From positions 11,548,327 to 11,612,326 of the forward strand of contig CP141137.1 in the NCBI GenBank assembly GCA_035236585.1: a stretch of 64,000 nt of DNA. The letters are read 5' to 3'. Source of the stretch: Warburgia ugandensis (taxonomy: Eukaryota > Streptophyta > Magnoliopsida > Canellales > Canellaceae). Both the position numbers and the translations under genes were made by a program. Below are positions 43,301 through 58,300 of the stretch, in pieces (position 1 is the stretch's first letter; every line of letters starts with the position of its first letter). The notes under the pieces are model-generated. The model saw only the letters and a program-made list of their open reading frames with translations. It did not search any database and was not told where the DNA came from.

Positions 43301-46300
43301 AAAGCATAAACGAGAGTATCCTCATGTTCTAATAACTCCACTCACTCTTGCTAGACCCAAATAGCCAAAAAAGCCCCCATCAAAGTCCAGTTGGAGAAAC
43401 TGGAAGGAGGGTGGTTCGGTGAAGGTATAGGCATAAATTTTTTCACTTTGTCATGAACAATGAAATCTCAATTAATTTCTGCCATGAACTAACCAATAAC
43501 AGGTTTTCAAAGTAGAAGATCAATAGAGGATCCATATCTTTTCACATTCAGAGAAATAATCGAATTCTTGTGTTCAAATTTCTCTGATTCCTTTCACCTC
43601 AAAGGGACTAACTGATGGCAAAAGGAAGCAAAGACCATAACAGCTTTTTTCACTGAGATGAGAGCAATGACACCAGGGGAAGATTCTGACAAAAACGAAC
43701 TTCCAGAACGCTGGAAATAATCGTACTAATTCTTTCACCAATCCTGGTGACAAGAGCAGTTTGAAAGGAGCTTCTTTGCAAGCCCTCTCAAACTTTCAAG
43801 GAAACCCACTGGTCTACTGTTCATGAGAACAGGGAAATCCAAGCCAACCTATCATAGGCTTTCTCCCTGCCCCCCTTGCCAATAATTCCTGAGCTCTTAT
43901 CAACTTTCTTCAATTCAATGCACACATTTGCAGTCGAAACCCCACCAAGGATCTTACCCTTCAACCAAAGCCCCTCAAAATGAGAAATAACAGCCCCCAT
44001 CACCTTCATGAGTCTGCTGCCAGAGACTTGGACGAAATCTATACAAATCATTGACAAGGCTAACTGCTCTAAAATCCTTCACTTCTATGTCCCAGCTATT
44101 TTAGGTTGAGAGAACAGAAGTAGCTCCTGAGCCTTAGGGGTGATCCCATACTAAAAAATTTCATTGAAGAGTTTGAGAAGACCATACCCCCATTTCCCAA
44201 ACCTCTTGAAAAAGGCTGTCAAGCGCCAATCCAGACCTGGAGCCTTGTACCTATCCATATGGAACACTGCATTCTGATTTCCTCTTCAGTAAATGAAGAT
44301 AGAATGGCACCAAAGCCTTCTAGTGCAGTGGTGCAAGAAGTCTCTCACTTGGGTGATCAGGGTTCGAGTCTGTGCATGGATGCATCTGTGCTTAACTTTT
44401 ATAAAAGGCTACAAAAATCATGCCAAAAGAGAGACCATCAAGCGAAAAGTACCTCCTCTAGGTGATTCTCCTGTGCACATTACAAAGTGATAGAAAAAGA
44501 AGTGTTCCCGCGCTGCTCTTTGAACTGCATCTTAAAGTGTCACTATGATCCAACTTGAGAGCCAACCTCTGGGACAATTCATCCCCTGAAAGATCCATCT
44601 CTGCCAATCCTCTCTAGAGCAGCCAGCTCTGAAAGAATGGATTCTATCTTATAAACAAGAGACTGCAAAAAATATTTCGAGGAGGAAATCTCCTTTTTGG
44701 GATCCTTCAACCTCCAATGGACCCACAAGAACCAGAATTGTACTTCGGAACCATGCCTTCAGCAACTTCTTCAACCAGGCATGTCCAGGAACAAGGCCAT
44801 ACATCAGCCCATCAGAATCAGAAGCATAGGGGAAAGGTCAGATATACTCCTAGGAAAGGAAAGTTGGTAGGTCTAGCTAAACTTAGCATCTCACTCAACA
44901 TTGAACAGCAATCTGTCAAGCCTGCATGCATATATATCGGGTGACCCTGGTTGTTAGAGCTACGTCCATCAGACAGTGCTTCCTTATGTTAATAGTAAGT
45001 TTGCTGCCTTTAAGCTTTCCATCGGAAATTGAGGAATGTTGAAGTCCCCCCAATGCACCAAGGATATCCCAGTGTCTCTTCAGATGCTCCCAGTCATCCC
45101 AAAATTTGTCTTAGAAGGTAGAATGAGGACCATACACTTGTGTCGGGAACCACTTAAAACTGTCATCCACCATTGAGAAGTGGATGGAAATAGAAAAATC
45201 ACGTACTATGTCATCAATCTTCTGAACCAAAATCCAGATTCCAAACCACGTGCGTGCCAGCAACAGTCCTCATGTAAGACAAGACATCCAATCCACCATT
45301 CTTCTCCCCCATATCTGCAATGTTGAAGTTTGGACTCCTCAATGAGCAGAAAACCAGCCTTATTTTTCCTAACCATCTTCTTCTTGGCCAACCTCTTAAC
45401 TTCACATTTCAACCTTCTATACTCCAGGTCTTCGACTTCATAGATAACTAGGTTTTTGGCTTCCCACCCTTCCCTTTAGCCACCAGGCCTATTTCATAGA
45501 AACCGTTCCCAGTCTCATGAAAGATTTCAAATTTTTTTCCTATTTTGACACGTTCCTATCTTTATTAATTCTTGGTTAATTCTAACAGCAACTTGATTCC
45601 CAAATTCCTACATCTCCTTACTAGAAGTGACCTCCAACATGCTACTGTTTGAAACTTTGTTATTAGAGGCTTAAATAGAAGAAGAACTGGTAGGCTGGTT
45701 CCCTTGGGAAACCAACACGTACAAACACCAGTTCCAGCATATTAATTTCAGGCAAAGGGATAAGCTCCTTCAGTCTGATCGTTGTTGCCTCTGATTTCAG
45801 CTTCTACCTCTTAACAAAACCTCCTCTACATAATCTCCTGTACCTGAAACATATTTCATAAAGTACAAGATAACTATCATCTGCGAGCAAAGGCCTAATT
45901 CAGTGGAAAAAGAAGGGCTTCTCCCAGGTTAGGTCATTGGTTCAAGGTTCTCATGGATATCTGTGTGTTCAACATTCAGAGAAAAGAAAAAAGAAAAAAG
46001 AAAAGAAAAGCCATGAAAATTATCATTTGTCCACAGGCCAAAAGAAGGAGAGAGAGGTGTGGAGCTAAATGTCCTTCCAGATGGAGAAGGAGATCTCTTG
46101 CCTCAATGGAGCCATAGAATCACTAGGCATCGAGCCTTCACAGAGGGAGTGTGATAAGATTAGATCTACATTGGTGGGTTGAAGTTGGACTTATAGAACC
46201 ACATTGAAAGTCAATCAGGGTGGCCTGTTCCAGCAAGCCCACTATAGTAGATGGTTGACCAGATTGTGTATATCTGTACAATAATTATCTGATCTGCTTA

Positions 46301-49300
46301 TAGGATAATGAAAGTTGACCATTTTTTATTGGCTTAGTTTCTATGATATGTGTTAATGCACAACAATAGCAGAAAAGTTGATCACCCATTGGGTTTAGTT
46401 TCTAAATGCTAATGAGTTATTGGATAACGAAAGTTGACTAGACTTGATTGCCTTGTTTCTATAACAAGTGCCTAAATGCACAAAAGCAGCAGAAAAGTTG
46501 ACCATTGAATCATTAGATAACCAAAGTTGATCAGATCTGATTAGCTTTTCCTACCATAAATGTTTAGGCATACTAGGAAGGTGATAACCAGTAGATCCGG
46601 AAACTATTTGGTTGTAAGTTCTATAAATTTGATGTGAAAAAAGTCTTTGAAATTAGTGAAGAAGTTACAGATTTTGCAGCCACTATGAGTGCAGCAATTG
46701 GGCGTGATGTCCAATCATTTGGAGTGATTCCAAGAGAAATACCAATGGTGTGACTCCATTGATGGTCTTCAAGCTATTGTAAAGGTGCAGCCCCTGTGCA
46801 CAAAGCTTTTGCATATGCAGGGTCTGGGAAAGGGATGTACCACAAGGGTCTATAGTATGCAATCTTACTTTGCATTTTTGTAAGAGGTTGTTTCCATGCC
46901 TTGAACCCATGATCTCAAGGTCACATGACGACAACTTTATTGTTATGCCAAGGCTCCCCTTCTTGAGCTATTGATGTGACTTAAATGTGCTTATGGGCTT
47001 CTTGTAAGTGTGATTCCTATAGTACTATCCTAATTACTTGGAGTGATTCCGAATACATGTTTCTTTCCTATTCCATTTTTTTTTCTATTTCTGTGGATGG
47101 CTGTTGATGAAGGGGAGCCTTGGCGCAACGGTAAAAGTTGTTGTTGTGTGACCTTGAGGTTACAGGTTCAAGGCGTGGAAACAGCCTCTTGCAAAATGCA
47201 AGGTAAGGCTGTGTACTTTAGGCCCTTGTGGTCGACCTCATCCTTGGACCCCACATAGGCGGGAGCTTCATGCACCGGGGCTGCCCTTTTGTGGATGGCT
47301 GTTGACTTTGTATTTCTATAAGACTTCAACTTTCTTGATTGAGTTTTGAATCAAGTTCCTCTCAGATCTGTTCTTTCCCCTTTACTTGCATTAGAATGAC
47401 CATTGAACAACCTCCAAGATTTCCTGGGATAACAATCCTCTAAAGCTTCTAGATATTTCTTTACTAGTTGAGAAATTCTCTTGCTATGATAAAACAAAAT
47501 ACAAGATCCTGGCAGCAGCAATGGCTGGTGGTCTTCTTGCTGTGAAAAACAGCTCCAGTGATGCCTGTGTTGAAACATATGAGGATGAAGCACTTCCTGA
47601 ACTATGGATTGGATATGTCTCATGCAAACTGATGCTTGAATTGTAGATGGTGTGCCTTTGATATTATTTTTAAATGGAGACAACAGATTGTCTAAATTCA
47701 CCTCATTGACAACCTACTTGATTTAGATGCATACTCTATAGCTTGGGCACTCAATCTTACAGGATAGTTGGTTCATTAGTTGAACCTGATTTTGCACCTT
47801 GTTATGTACGCATATCCTTTTTCATGATTTCTGGGTGATTTAGACATATGTTTTCAGGATTAATGCATACTCTAGGTATATGCATTTTATTGTGAAATAA
47901 AATGAGTTTTAATCTAACTTTGTTAACATAAACTCCACCAGACCCTGCACACACGGAAGCTTTGTGAACTGGGCTGCCTTTTTTATCAACTTTGCTACTC
48001 TCTTTATATTTTCAATATCTACTATTTTTGGACTAGAAACATAAATCATTCGTGTGGTTTTTATTTTCTTGTTTCAGTTGCAGATCCTCAAAGTTTGCTA
48101 GAAGAGAAAGAAATAGTAGATGAAAAATTAGCTATCAGTGAATATGAGCTTCGGTTAGCGCAGGAGGATCTTTCGAGACTAAAAGAAGAACTAAAAAAGA
48201 GAACTGAATGCCCTCCAGATGAATCAAATGGTCAGGACTTCTCTCTATTCATTAGCACATGGAAAATGAACATCTTATGCTTCATTTTCTTTTGATCTCT
48301 TTTGATGTTACTGTCTACCATATGAACTGTTTGTCCTGGAATTATAGTATATAATTGTATGTTGTATTAATTCAGTCCCTTGTATTGGGTATTAGAAAGC
48401 CAGCCATGTCCTTCTGTTGATATGAGGGGAACCTGTGGGGATGAAAGTCATAGACTCTGTAAATGAATTTGAACTCATGCTGGCATAGGAGCCTGTTGGG
48501 ATGAAAGTCGTGCAAAACTTTCCTTTAATGAATACTGCAGTTGGGTCTTCGCCCCTAAATTTCCACTGGTCATGATCATGATGATCTGCTTTCCCTTTTT
48601 AGAACGTTGAAAGCAATTGAACAGAATGTTTCACTTGATCTAGTTTTGTGCTGTTTGATTTCACAGTTGTTTGGTGAACCTGGATAGTCTTACCTTGGGT
48701 TGCCCTATCTTCTGTCCTGGAGTTACTGTCATTTGTTTTTGTTACTTTTCGTTCCTTCCGTTTGTATGGTGTATTTATTTGTTGGCCGATGTTGTTTTTC
48801 CATCATGAAATTCATATTTCCTTATCCTGCTGAAGCCCTTCCAGTACACAAGCATATCTGCATGCGCGTGTATGTGACTGCATGTATCTGTCTGATACAC
48901 ATAGGCGCACATCTGTTCATATACCTACACATGAAAAATGAAAAAAAGAAGTAAGGAAATTATACCTCCAAACCACCCCCTACCACAAACCCCAACACAG
49001 TTTTTGCTTCACAAAAATTAATAAGATTGATTTTTCCTTTGGGGAAGAAAGCCATGAAAGCACATACAATTGCATGTAACATGGAGGCTATAGTTGCATC
49101 ATGCGTCCTTTCTGCTCTGCAGCTTATGTCTCTATATTGTTCTTGACATTTTTTGTGATAGTGGATAATCAGAACAAATATAAAGCCTACAGTCCTTCAC
49201 TTGTCATTCATATGCCAGTTTGACCAGGGTAACCAATTCGAATGAAGGGGATGATGCATAAATAGCTCCTCTATAATAGCACCTTGAATATGGTGAATAA

Positions 49301-52300
49301 GGCAATTTGTTATCTTGACATATGTCCTGCAAGGTGTTAACTCTAACAACTATTTAGCATAAATTCATGATCATGGAGGATACTTGTGGAATACTTGAAG
49401 TTTATGGTCCTGACATCGTTGTCTGCATGTGGGATAAACTAAAATTTGTGAGGTATTGATTATAGGTGTATCACTTGTCTAGTGCAATGACTGTTTGGCA
49501 GGAGCCTATTGTGAAGGATTTTCACCCCATAGATTACCTAGCCATTCATCCTGTTGTTCATGAGATGCCTCATCAGAGTATTCATACATGGAAAGTTACC
49601 TTGGTGACTTTTTTTATTTACTATTTGTAAGTCTGGGTTTTGATTATCAAATTGGTCTCATCCTATCATTTTTTTTTCTAAGACATGGTAGATTATCCTT
49701 TGACTTCTGAGAAGTTGTGATGGGTGAGCATATTTTCACTTGGAAAATATGAGCTGACAAAAGTTCAGGTGGAGCCTGCACTTTCAGCAGTCCAAAAAAT
49801 TTATCTAGTAGGGAATACTGTGGATGATTCACCATCTTATGTTGATTCCATGCCATCAAATTCTGGGGATTTTGTTTATGAAATTAAATTCATGCATTTT
49901 CCTTTTTCAACTATCCATTTAAAGACCATGACTGAGGCTTGGAATTATTGAATGTGTTTGAGTCTTTGGATTACTGAACATGGTTCATCAATACATTTGG
50001 CTTAAATCATTGAAAAGTGCACTTTTGCTTGCTCATTTCTTCAAATGAAAATAAAATTATCAATAATACTTTTGTTGACTTTTTGTAGCAGTGTGTCTAT
50101 GATAAGCTTCTAGTACTTGCAAATGCTTGGAAAGACCTGCCTTAATTGTTTATTTGTTTTATTGAAATTCTTCCAAACACTTGAACTGCAATATACTCTT
50201 GGTCGTGAAGTTTGCTGCACAAGATAGATATTTTTCTAGGGTATTATCATCGGAAATCCTTTGATGTGCATATTGTAAGGAAAGTTATTAGTGGCTGGAA
50301 ACAATAGCAACCTCACTTGTTTTGTTTCCAAAACCATTGATTTATCAGGCCTTGTCATGGATAGGCTGTATCCTAGACTCCTCCCTCGTTTGCTGATTAT
50401 GAGCCTCTGGTTATTGGATGCTCTGTTGATAATTGTAGATTGTTGCTTTTTCATTTGCTAACAATAATTTGAAAACCAGGAATAGAGGCTTACTGCCTTC
50501 AGATATGCTTGAATGATGGTGCATGATTCATTCATACCGTAAACTGCAAGATAAATGATTAAAATCATTAAAAAGGTGGAGGCCACTGGTCACCCGCTCG
50601 TTTTTCCTTGAAAAGTAGTGCACCATGATACAAGGACTCTGTCATCAATGCACTGTCTACCTTTAAACTTACAACTTTCTCTACAACAAGTCTAATTTCA
50701 TGCATTACCTTGTTATTTGTGCTAAACAGGATCACATGTGTCTGTTTCCCTAAGTGAAGGCCAAACTTGTCAACAAGGAAAGAAGGATATCTCCTTTTCA
50801 GATTTGGGCCCTTTAAAAGAGATAGAGCGTAAAGATCTTAACTGTGCTATAAAGGAATATTTGCTCCTTGCAGGATACCGGCTTACAGCTATGACATTTT
50901 ATGAGGAGGTTGGTTAGAAAACTATCCCTTTTTTCTAATTACTGGCTCTTTTATTTTTTATTTTCTTGTGAATATCATCTTTCCAATTATTGCTGAATAG
51001 TAGACTGGGTGTAGTATGTCATCGTGATGAATATGATTGTCATAAATATATTCTCTTGAGCTCGTTCAGAAATTAGTCAAATAAGTGTAAATTAGCTAGA
51101 TCTTTAACCATCTTATTTATCTTTAGTCCAGCTGACATATTTTATAGATAAAAAATGCCTTAGTTTGTTATTTGAAAATAGAATATTAAGAGTTAGAAAA
51201 TCTGTAACTTGTCTTCTCTTTTCCTCTTCATTTCTCTCTGCACCAATTTCCCATTTCTTTGCTATTATTTCATGTTATGACAGTTTTCTAGGCATTCTGT
51301 TATAAAATTTCGTGGCATATGCGAAACCCTATTCCTTGCATAACCTAAGTATCAAGGAAACAACATTCTGGTCCTACATAGCATGAAGAAGAAACCCAAT
51401 TAATGATTCTACAAGTTGAAGATCACCATAATCTCAGTCCTTTCTCACCAAACCATTCTACGCATAACCCATTAGTTTTGGCTTTTGTGAAACCATAATT
51501 TTCTTAAACATCTTGCAATTTAGGTGCATAATCATCATTCAATGAATTACCATAACCATCACAGTACATGAGATCCTTTGGAGCAGCAATTGGAGGGTCC
51601 AAGAAGCTCCTACTCGACCCCCACTTCCAATATCTAGTGACCATTGAACTCCTCTCCTATGTGGGACAGTAGGAGAGGTGGAGGACAAGAGGTACTCTTG
51701 ATTGGAGGGTATATCTTGCCATTCTTTGTATAGGTTATTCATTTTACTTGTCATAATGCACTACTTTCTCAGTCCAACCCATATTAGTCTCACCTAGGAC
51801 GCGCTATAATCATATACCACGTTGTACATCTTAGAACTTGGAGAACAGAGAAGGGAAGAGAACGTTGTAATCATATATTGTGCTGATACGGGCACAAACC
51901 CTTTTGATATCTACAAGAATGCTAAGGGTAAATTTGGTAAAATAAAAAATCATGTGGTTACTTCAATATTTTAATATAGTAATGTAAGAAAAAGTGAGAC
52001 CCTCTAATTGTTTAAATTTAATTGTCTTGTCTCTCCCTTGTCCCATTCAACCTTGTAACAAAATGCTGGTTATGGAAAGAAAGAGGATAGAGTAAGATGG
52101 AAAGGCTAAGAAGTATATGCAGGATTCAATTTTTAGGTGATCCAAACCGTCCAATTTCTAGGGCATGTACTACAAAATCTATGCTTAAAAGGTCTCATGC
52201 ATTAGGTGATTTTAGATTTTTTTTTTTTTTTAAATTTTCTCATTGTAAAATGGATGGCAGATTAAGGATACTAAAAAACTGAATCATTCGATGAATGAGA

Positions 52301-55300
52301 TTTTAAGGGATTACCTATCTAATACAAGATTAAGCAATGAACAGTTAGATCACTTTGATTTGTGCTTTGTTGGGGCTGTACTGTATCTTGGTGGAGATAG
52401 AGAGGAGAAGAGTTTACTGAATAGATTGAAAGAGCAAGAGAAGTGGACCCTACCTTTGATTTATCAGACCAGTCCATTATTTTTTACTGTCCATAACCTT
52501 TGATTGAAAGTGCATTGTTTTGGACATCAGACTCATCCAAGCCATATTGTTTTGTAACTAAAAGTCATCAAGAGTGGGTCAAAATCAGATGGACGGGTCT
52601 GATCAACCAAAAGTGGGGTTCACTGTGTATGAGTAAGAGCACTGTAAAATAACTTATTTGTTTTCACAAGACTAGCATTCCTCTTTTAATATATTATAGT
52701 AAAAGATATTGATGAGGGATACCAGCTGGCACATAAAGTAAGTTTCACCCAATTGCCCTTGGTATTCACTTGACTGTACATCTCCCAGTTACTAACTATA
52801 TTGATTAAATTATTCCAATTTGAAGGTTTATCCTCAAAAGTATGAATTGCCAATTCAACCAGGACATTAAGCCTGTTGAACCAAGAGCTTGGATCAGCCA
52901 TGAGGCAACGCTATAGGTTAGATTCATGAATCAGAGCTGTCAGTGGGGAAAAAATGACAATAAGGTAAAGGAATGACACATAAACGCAGCCTTTATCAGA
53001 TTCTACCGATCCATGTAGGAGTATCTAATTACATGTTTTTTCTCCTGTGCACCTTTTGTTTGAGCTATCTCCTCCAGCTCCACCACCGCAAGGTAGGAAC
53101 ATGACAGGAACGCATAGATGTTGTAGGATTTTCTGTAGCAAGGTCTAGAGTCTATACATTTAGAATCCTGTCAATCCAGCTATACATCAGTGATTGTGAA
53201 ATTAAAAGTATACCACGTGATCTAAGAGGCAGCTTGAGCCAAATAAAATATTAACCATTTGATTTCTCTGATAATTTTGTGAATAACATATACTTGAAAG
53301 TCTTGAAAATTAAGTTTCTAGCAGTACTACATCTGATATCAGTTATGATTAATTGGTGACTTTCTATAGTTTTTCAAGATAGTGCTGTGCTGTATAATTC
53401 ACTAGCACTGTTTATTTGAAAATCCCTTAGAGTTGATGATAGACTAGCTCGACCCAACACCTTTTGCAAACAACTATGTCTGCAGCTGAGTTTTTTCTTA
53501 ATCAATCCACCAGCAATCCTTTCTAATCACATGAACCAGATTAGTCATGTAGATACTTGCCTGAGCTGTGTCAACTTAATTTTCCTACTACTGCCTTCTA
53601 ATTCGCTCCCACTTTCTGAAACATGGCTATTGAGAACCCACGTTGTCCCATCCTAGGAAAGCACCCTGACCAAGGAAACCTGTTTTCACAGAATAAGACT
53701 TCCTCTAGTAAATTGTAATCCATAAAACTATGCCAACCTATCTTTTAGTTGAGGGAATATTTCAATGAATGGATTTTTTATTTTTACTTTTTTGCCCCAA
53801 GTGGCAGTTCTTTTGAATCCGCTCTCTCATGTTAGGATTCCTTTAAATTATAGAATCCAGGTCATAAATTGCCATTCTCACCAGAAGCTCTAATACATGT
53901 TGGAAAATTTTTGAAGCTGAATATGAGGTTTCTATTTCCCTAACAAACTCTAAATTTATATCCAGATCCTTTGCATATTCTGCTGTGGTTCTCTTTCTCT
54001 TTATTATTGCAAATGCAAATTAACATTCTGACATCAGTCAGTACTTCTTGTGCAGGTTTCAGACCAAAACCTTGATATCTGGCAGAACACACCAGCTTGT
54101 GTACCAGATGCTCTGCGTCGTTACTATTATGAGTACCTTTCATCCAGTGCAGATGCTGCTGAGGTATTTGACAATCCTCCCTTGCACTGGAGAGTTTCCT
54201 TTTGAGGAAATTCTGGAGAGGGTGAAGATATTCTATTAGGTGCCTTTAGTAATTATAATGTTTTTTCATTTGCATGACTAGAATTTTGCTCATCTATTGT
54301 TTGAGCATTTAATGGTGTGTCATTCTGGAAACCTGGTATGATTTGCACCATGCATTATATCGTAACTTTTGTCTTCTTCATACAGACTGCAAAATATAAG
54401 TAGTTATAGGCTTACCTGTGACGTCTGTCTTCTTGAAAAGGCACCCAATCAGCATGCCCTTTCTAATAGGCTGCAAGCCCATCCCTCTCTTTGGCAAGCT
54501 ATAACTACAATTAAGACTACTTTTGGAAGATCTGAACTATTCACAATCTTGTTTGTATCTTAGATGAGCTGTGCACCGAAAATCCTATCCATTGGATGAT
54601 CCTGGCCATTGTTTCCTTGAGTTTAAAATGGACTGTCGTGCATGTTCCACTTGAAGAAGTATATATTAGAATCACCCAGTGGATAAGAAATTTGGTGCCT
54701 AGCTCATGTCGGACCCAACCCAGATTCTGAATGGTTCGGATCTAGCAAAATGTGGGACCTTGTTGGATTTAAAACTTGCCAAAGAGTGGGATGGGTGTGC
54801 ATCTATTGAAAAGGGCTTGGGGATTAGGCAACCTTCAAATTTTCCTACTCTACTTGGAGTCCTGCATCTTGCTGGGTGAATTAATTTTGTACCCAAATAA
54901 TTTCTGTTCCTTGGTGCAGTGTTTCATGTGTGAATTATGGTTCTTTGACTGTTGATTTGCATTGGTATAGATTAACTTTAGCTAATGGTTGAAGCATTCT
55001 TAAACTGACAATCAGTACAAAGGTTCTGCTTCTTGTCATACTTTAGAAAATAGATCACTGTAAATATCTTCTGGGAGGAAAATATCATCATAGATATTTT
55101 AAGTAAGTGTCATCAGGTTGATTAGTCTGCCCAATCTTTTCTAGCTTACTTCCAGATGGTACTCAGTGTTTGTGCCAGAAGCTTCAAAGGTAGAGCTTTT
55201 AGGTGCAGAAATAATAGGTTGATCCTACATGACACAGAACTTTTAGGTGTTTCATGTACTTCTTGTCGTAGTTTTGAAAGACTCGATTCACAAAGTTGAC

Positions 55301-58300
55301 AGAGAAAGGACAGCAAGCACACATACTGTGCATGGATTTACATGTTTCACTTAGGTCCTCTTGGTGTGATCCAATCTTTTTCACTATGAGAAATTAGAGA
55401 AAACAAGAACAATCTTGGCTTGGGTTCAAATCCTTAAAATCCAAACCTTGAAACCCCTTGTAGACGTTTCTTTCTCGGCTCTCAAACTCTGAACAAGAAC
55501 CCTAGCCTAAAGCCAGAAGCCACCAAGTATTCGGCAAGAAAGGTATGCATTAGAATCCTAATAACCTAGGTGTTTATAAGGTATTTGGGGTAAAAGACAC
55601 CCAATACAGCAATCTCCACTTTTTATCTCAGGCAACGTGAAGATTAATCCTAGGACAACCACTTGTTTTCAACATCTTCAACTAAGAGGCCCGCACCAAA
55701 CCTAGAGTGCTCCATCAATCTGCAACACTAGAAAAGATTGATATAGTCCTACATAAAGGATTACTGTGTCATTTGGCTCGACTGCAAACCTTGCCATTCA
55801 AAACCTTTGGCATCTTTCTTCAAATTTCTAGCTTGATTCTATCAATGGAATTTCATGGAATAATTTGTATGCACCAACCTATTTCTGTGGTTTGGCAATC
55901 TTACCTAAGAGCACAGAGAAAGTCCACTAATAGAAGTTGGCTTACAAGCTTGGATCAATCACCCAACCCGCTTCGTGTATGCTTACGTTGAAGCCTTGTT
56001 GTATTCTCCAAAACCAAAAGGACAAAACCTACAAGAAACCTTCCACTGTCATTGTGAAAAAACTATTTGACAACGTTTTGTGAAATTCTTGTCGCAACTT
56101 TTTCCTAGACAAATCTGGGTTATGTTACCGCTTCTTCTGGTTTCACAAAACCCAAATTTACATGATTGCACAGAAAATTAATGAAAATAATCAAAAACAC
56201 AACAGCAGAAGAGATTTATGTGGTTCCGCTTTATAACCTACTTCCATGGGGTGTGACTCAATTTCTTATCGGTGCTTCAGAATATATTTTAACTGCATAA
56301 GTACTTTAGTAACTATTTGTTATACATGGTTCACTTTCCACTTTTCTGTCAACATCATTTTAAATTTGAAGATGATTGTGCTAGACACAGGAAATGATAT
56401 TGCTGCTATCTGCAGGAAAAGATGTCTACACTCCGAGAAAAAGAGTTGTTACTCAAACAAAATGAGAAGCTTAATCAAGAAAAGGAGTTATTACTGAAAA
56501 ACAACCACTTGGCTGATGGTCAGATAACTGCACTAACAAAATCCCTAGAAGCTGCCCAAAAGGATCTAAAGGACAAGGAGATTCTGGTGTTGCCCACTTA
56601 CTGAATTTTTTACTTATAAACCTGCTTTATTATATGCATATGAACTTTAGATGACCAAGAAATGCATGAATCCTGCAGTTACAAGATCTGAAGCTGTCAC
56701 TGGAGCTTCAGAGGAAGGAGCTCAATGATTGCAGGGCAGAAATCACATCACTGAAAATGCACATAGAAGGTTCTCGAGCCAATGGAGCTTGGGTAGCTGG
56801 AGATTCTGAACATGTCCAAGCATCAGAAATTGACAACTATAAGGCAGAAATAAAATCTTTACAGATGGAAATAGAAAATTTTAGAGCAAGAAAGTCAACC
56901 ATAGAAAGTCCCCTACAATCTGCCAATCACCAGAATGAAGTGACAGAGACGGAAGAAGAGGTTGTTGAAATACATGAAGATAAAGTTGCTACACCTCATG
57001 CAACAGACTTGATAGCTGGAGTTCCAGATTCTGAAGGTGCTGTAGGTCAGACATTTTCAGGCTCAGATTGGCCTAAGGAAGTTGTGCATCAGCCACTAAC
57101 GAGTTCTGTCAATGGCACTCTTACTGAAAATGGTGAGAATGTCCCCAGACATGATTTTGTGGGGCTACCAGAGGATAATATTCAGGTTACTAAACCAGAT
57201 GGTGAGAGGAGGGAAATTGCATCTGAGAAAATGGTAAGGTTTCATGGCTATAAGGCATGCATAATTTCCATAAAGCATGTGAATCGTTTTCAGAGGCATG
57301 CATGGTTTCTGTAGAACATTTTAATAGCCTTCACATGGTGTTATTCACTCATAAATTCATAATCTAAGTATCCAAAGTGATGTTTTCATTACAGGGATTG
57401 GAAACTATTCAGATCCTTTCAGATGCTTTACCCAAGATTGTTCCCTATGTTCTTATCAACCATCGTGAGGTTGGATGAAGAAATATCTATTACAATTTTC
57501 TATCTCTGGTTTCTTGCAACCATATCTCCACTAACATGATTATTCTATTTACAGGAGCTTCTTCCACTAATAATGTGTGCTATTGAACGCCATCCAGATG
57601 GTAACATAAGAGATTCTTTAACACACACGTTGTTTAACTTAATTAAACGACCAGATGAACAGCAGCGGCGAATTATAATGGATGTAAGTTACTACCTAGT
57701 CACTCTAATTTTCATGTATAATGGATTCACCCTGTTCTTTGTCCGGGTGGAAATCATATCTGGATTTACTGTGGATGGAGTATGAGGGTGAAGTTTGCCC
57801 CCTTTTCTCTCAGGCTTGTGTCAACCTAGCTAAAAGTGTAGGAGAGATGAGAACTGAATCTGAATTGCTTCCACAATGCTGGGAGCAGGTAAGCAACAAT
57901 CTTCATAGTGGAGAAAGCTTTTATTTGAGCTGACCAAACAGTGCCTGTTAAGGATCAAGGTGGCCTAATTTCATTTCTGTGGATTGCAGATTAATCACAT
58001 GTATGAGGAGCGTAGGCTGCTTGTTGCACAGTCATGTGGAGAACTTGCGGAATTTGTTCGACCTGAGATCCGTGATTCTCTCATTTTGTCCATCGTGCAA
58101 CAACTGGTAGAAGATTCGGCAACAGTTGTGCGAGAGGCTGCTGCTCATAACCTGGCATTGCTGCTCCCGCTCTTTCCAAATATGGACAAATATTTCAAGG
58201 TCAGCCTCACTATGCTTCAGAGGCAATCATGGAGCAGAAAACTGACTTGACAGATATGGCTGCAATGTAAGCTCTAGAACAGGCTGAAATACATGGTTTT

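Larger units (their letters stand above)
40557..48077 (+). other. Intron 1 of the RELCH homologue (7.5 kb, repeat-rich)
   Basis: Donor CCGAG|GTAGAG and acceptor GTTTCAG|TTGCAGATCC. The chosen acceptor gives LRVADPQSLLEEKE across the junction, the expected family sequence. A second AG six bases later would drop two residues. It contains a LINE remnant, two copies of a non-Au SINE, three Au SINE pieces and a minisatellite. Stretches 40557-42980 and 47300-47930 have no recognised content. Confidence 0.85.

Noticed and set aside
47351..47701. Minus-strand 116-codon frame in intron 1
   Set aside because: No recognised domain. It lies antisense in a repeat-rich intron and is most likely a chance or decayed transposon frame.
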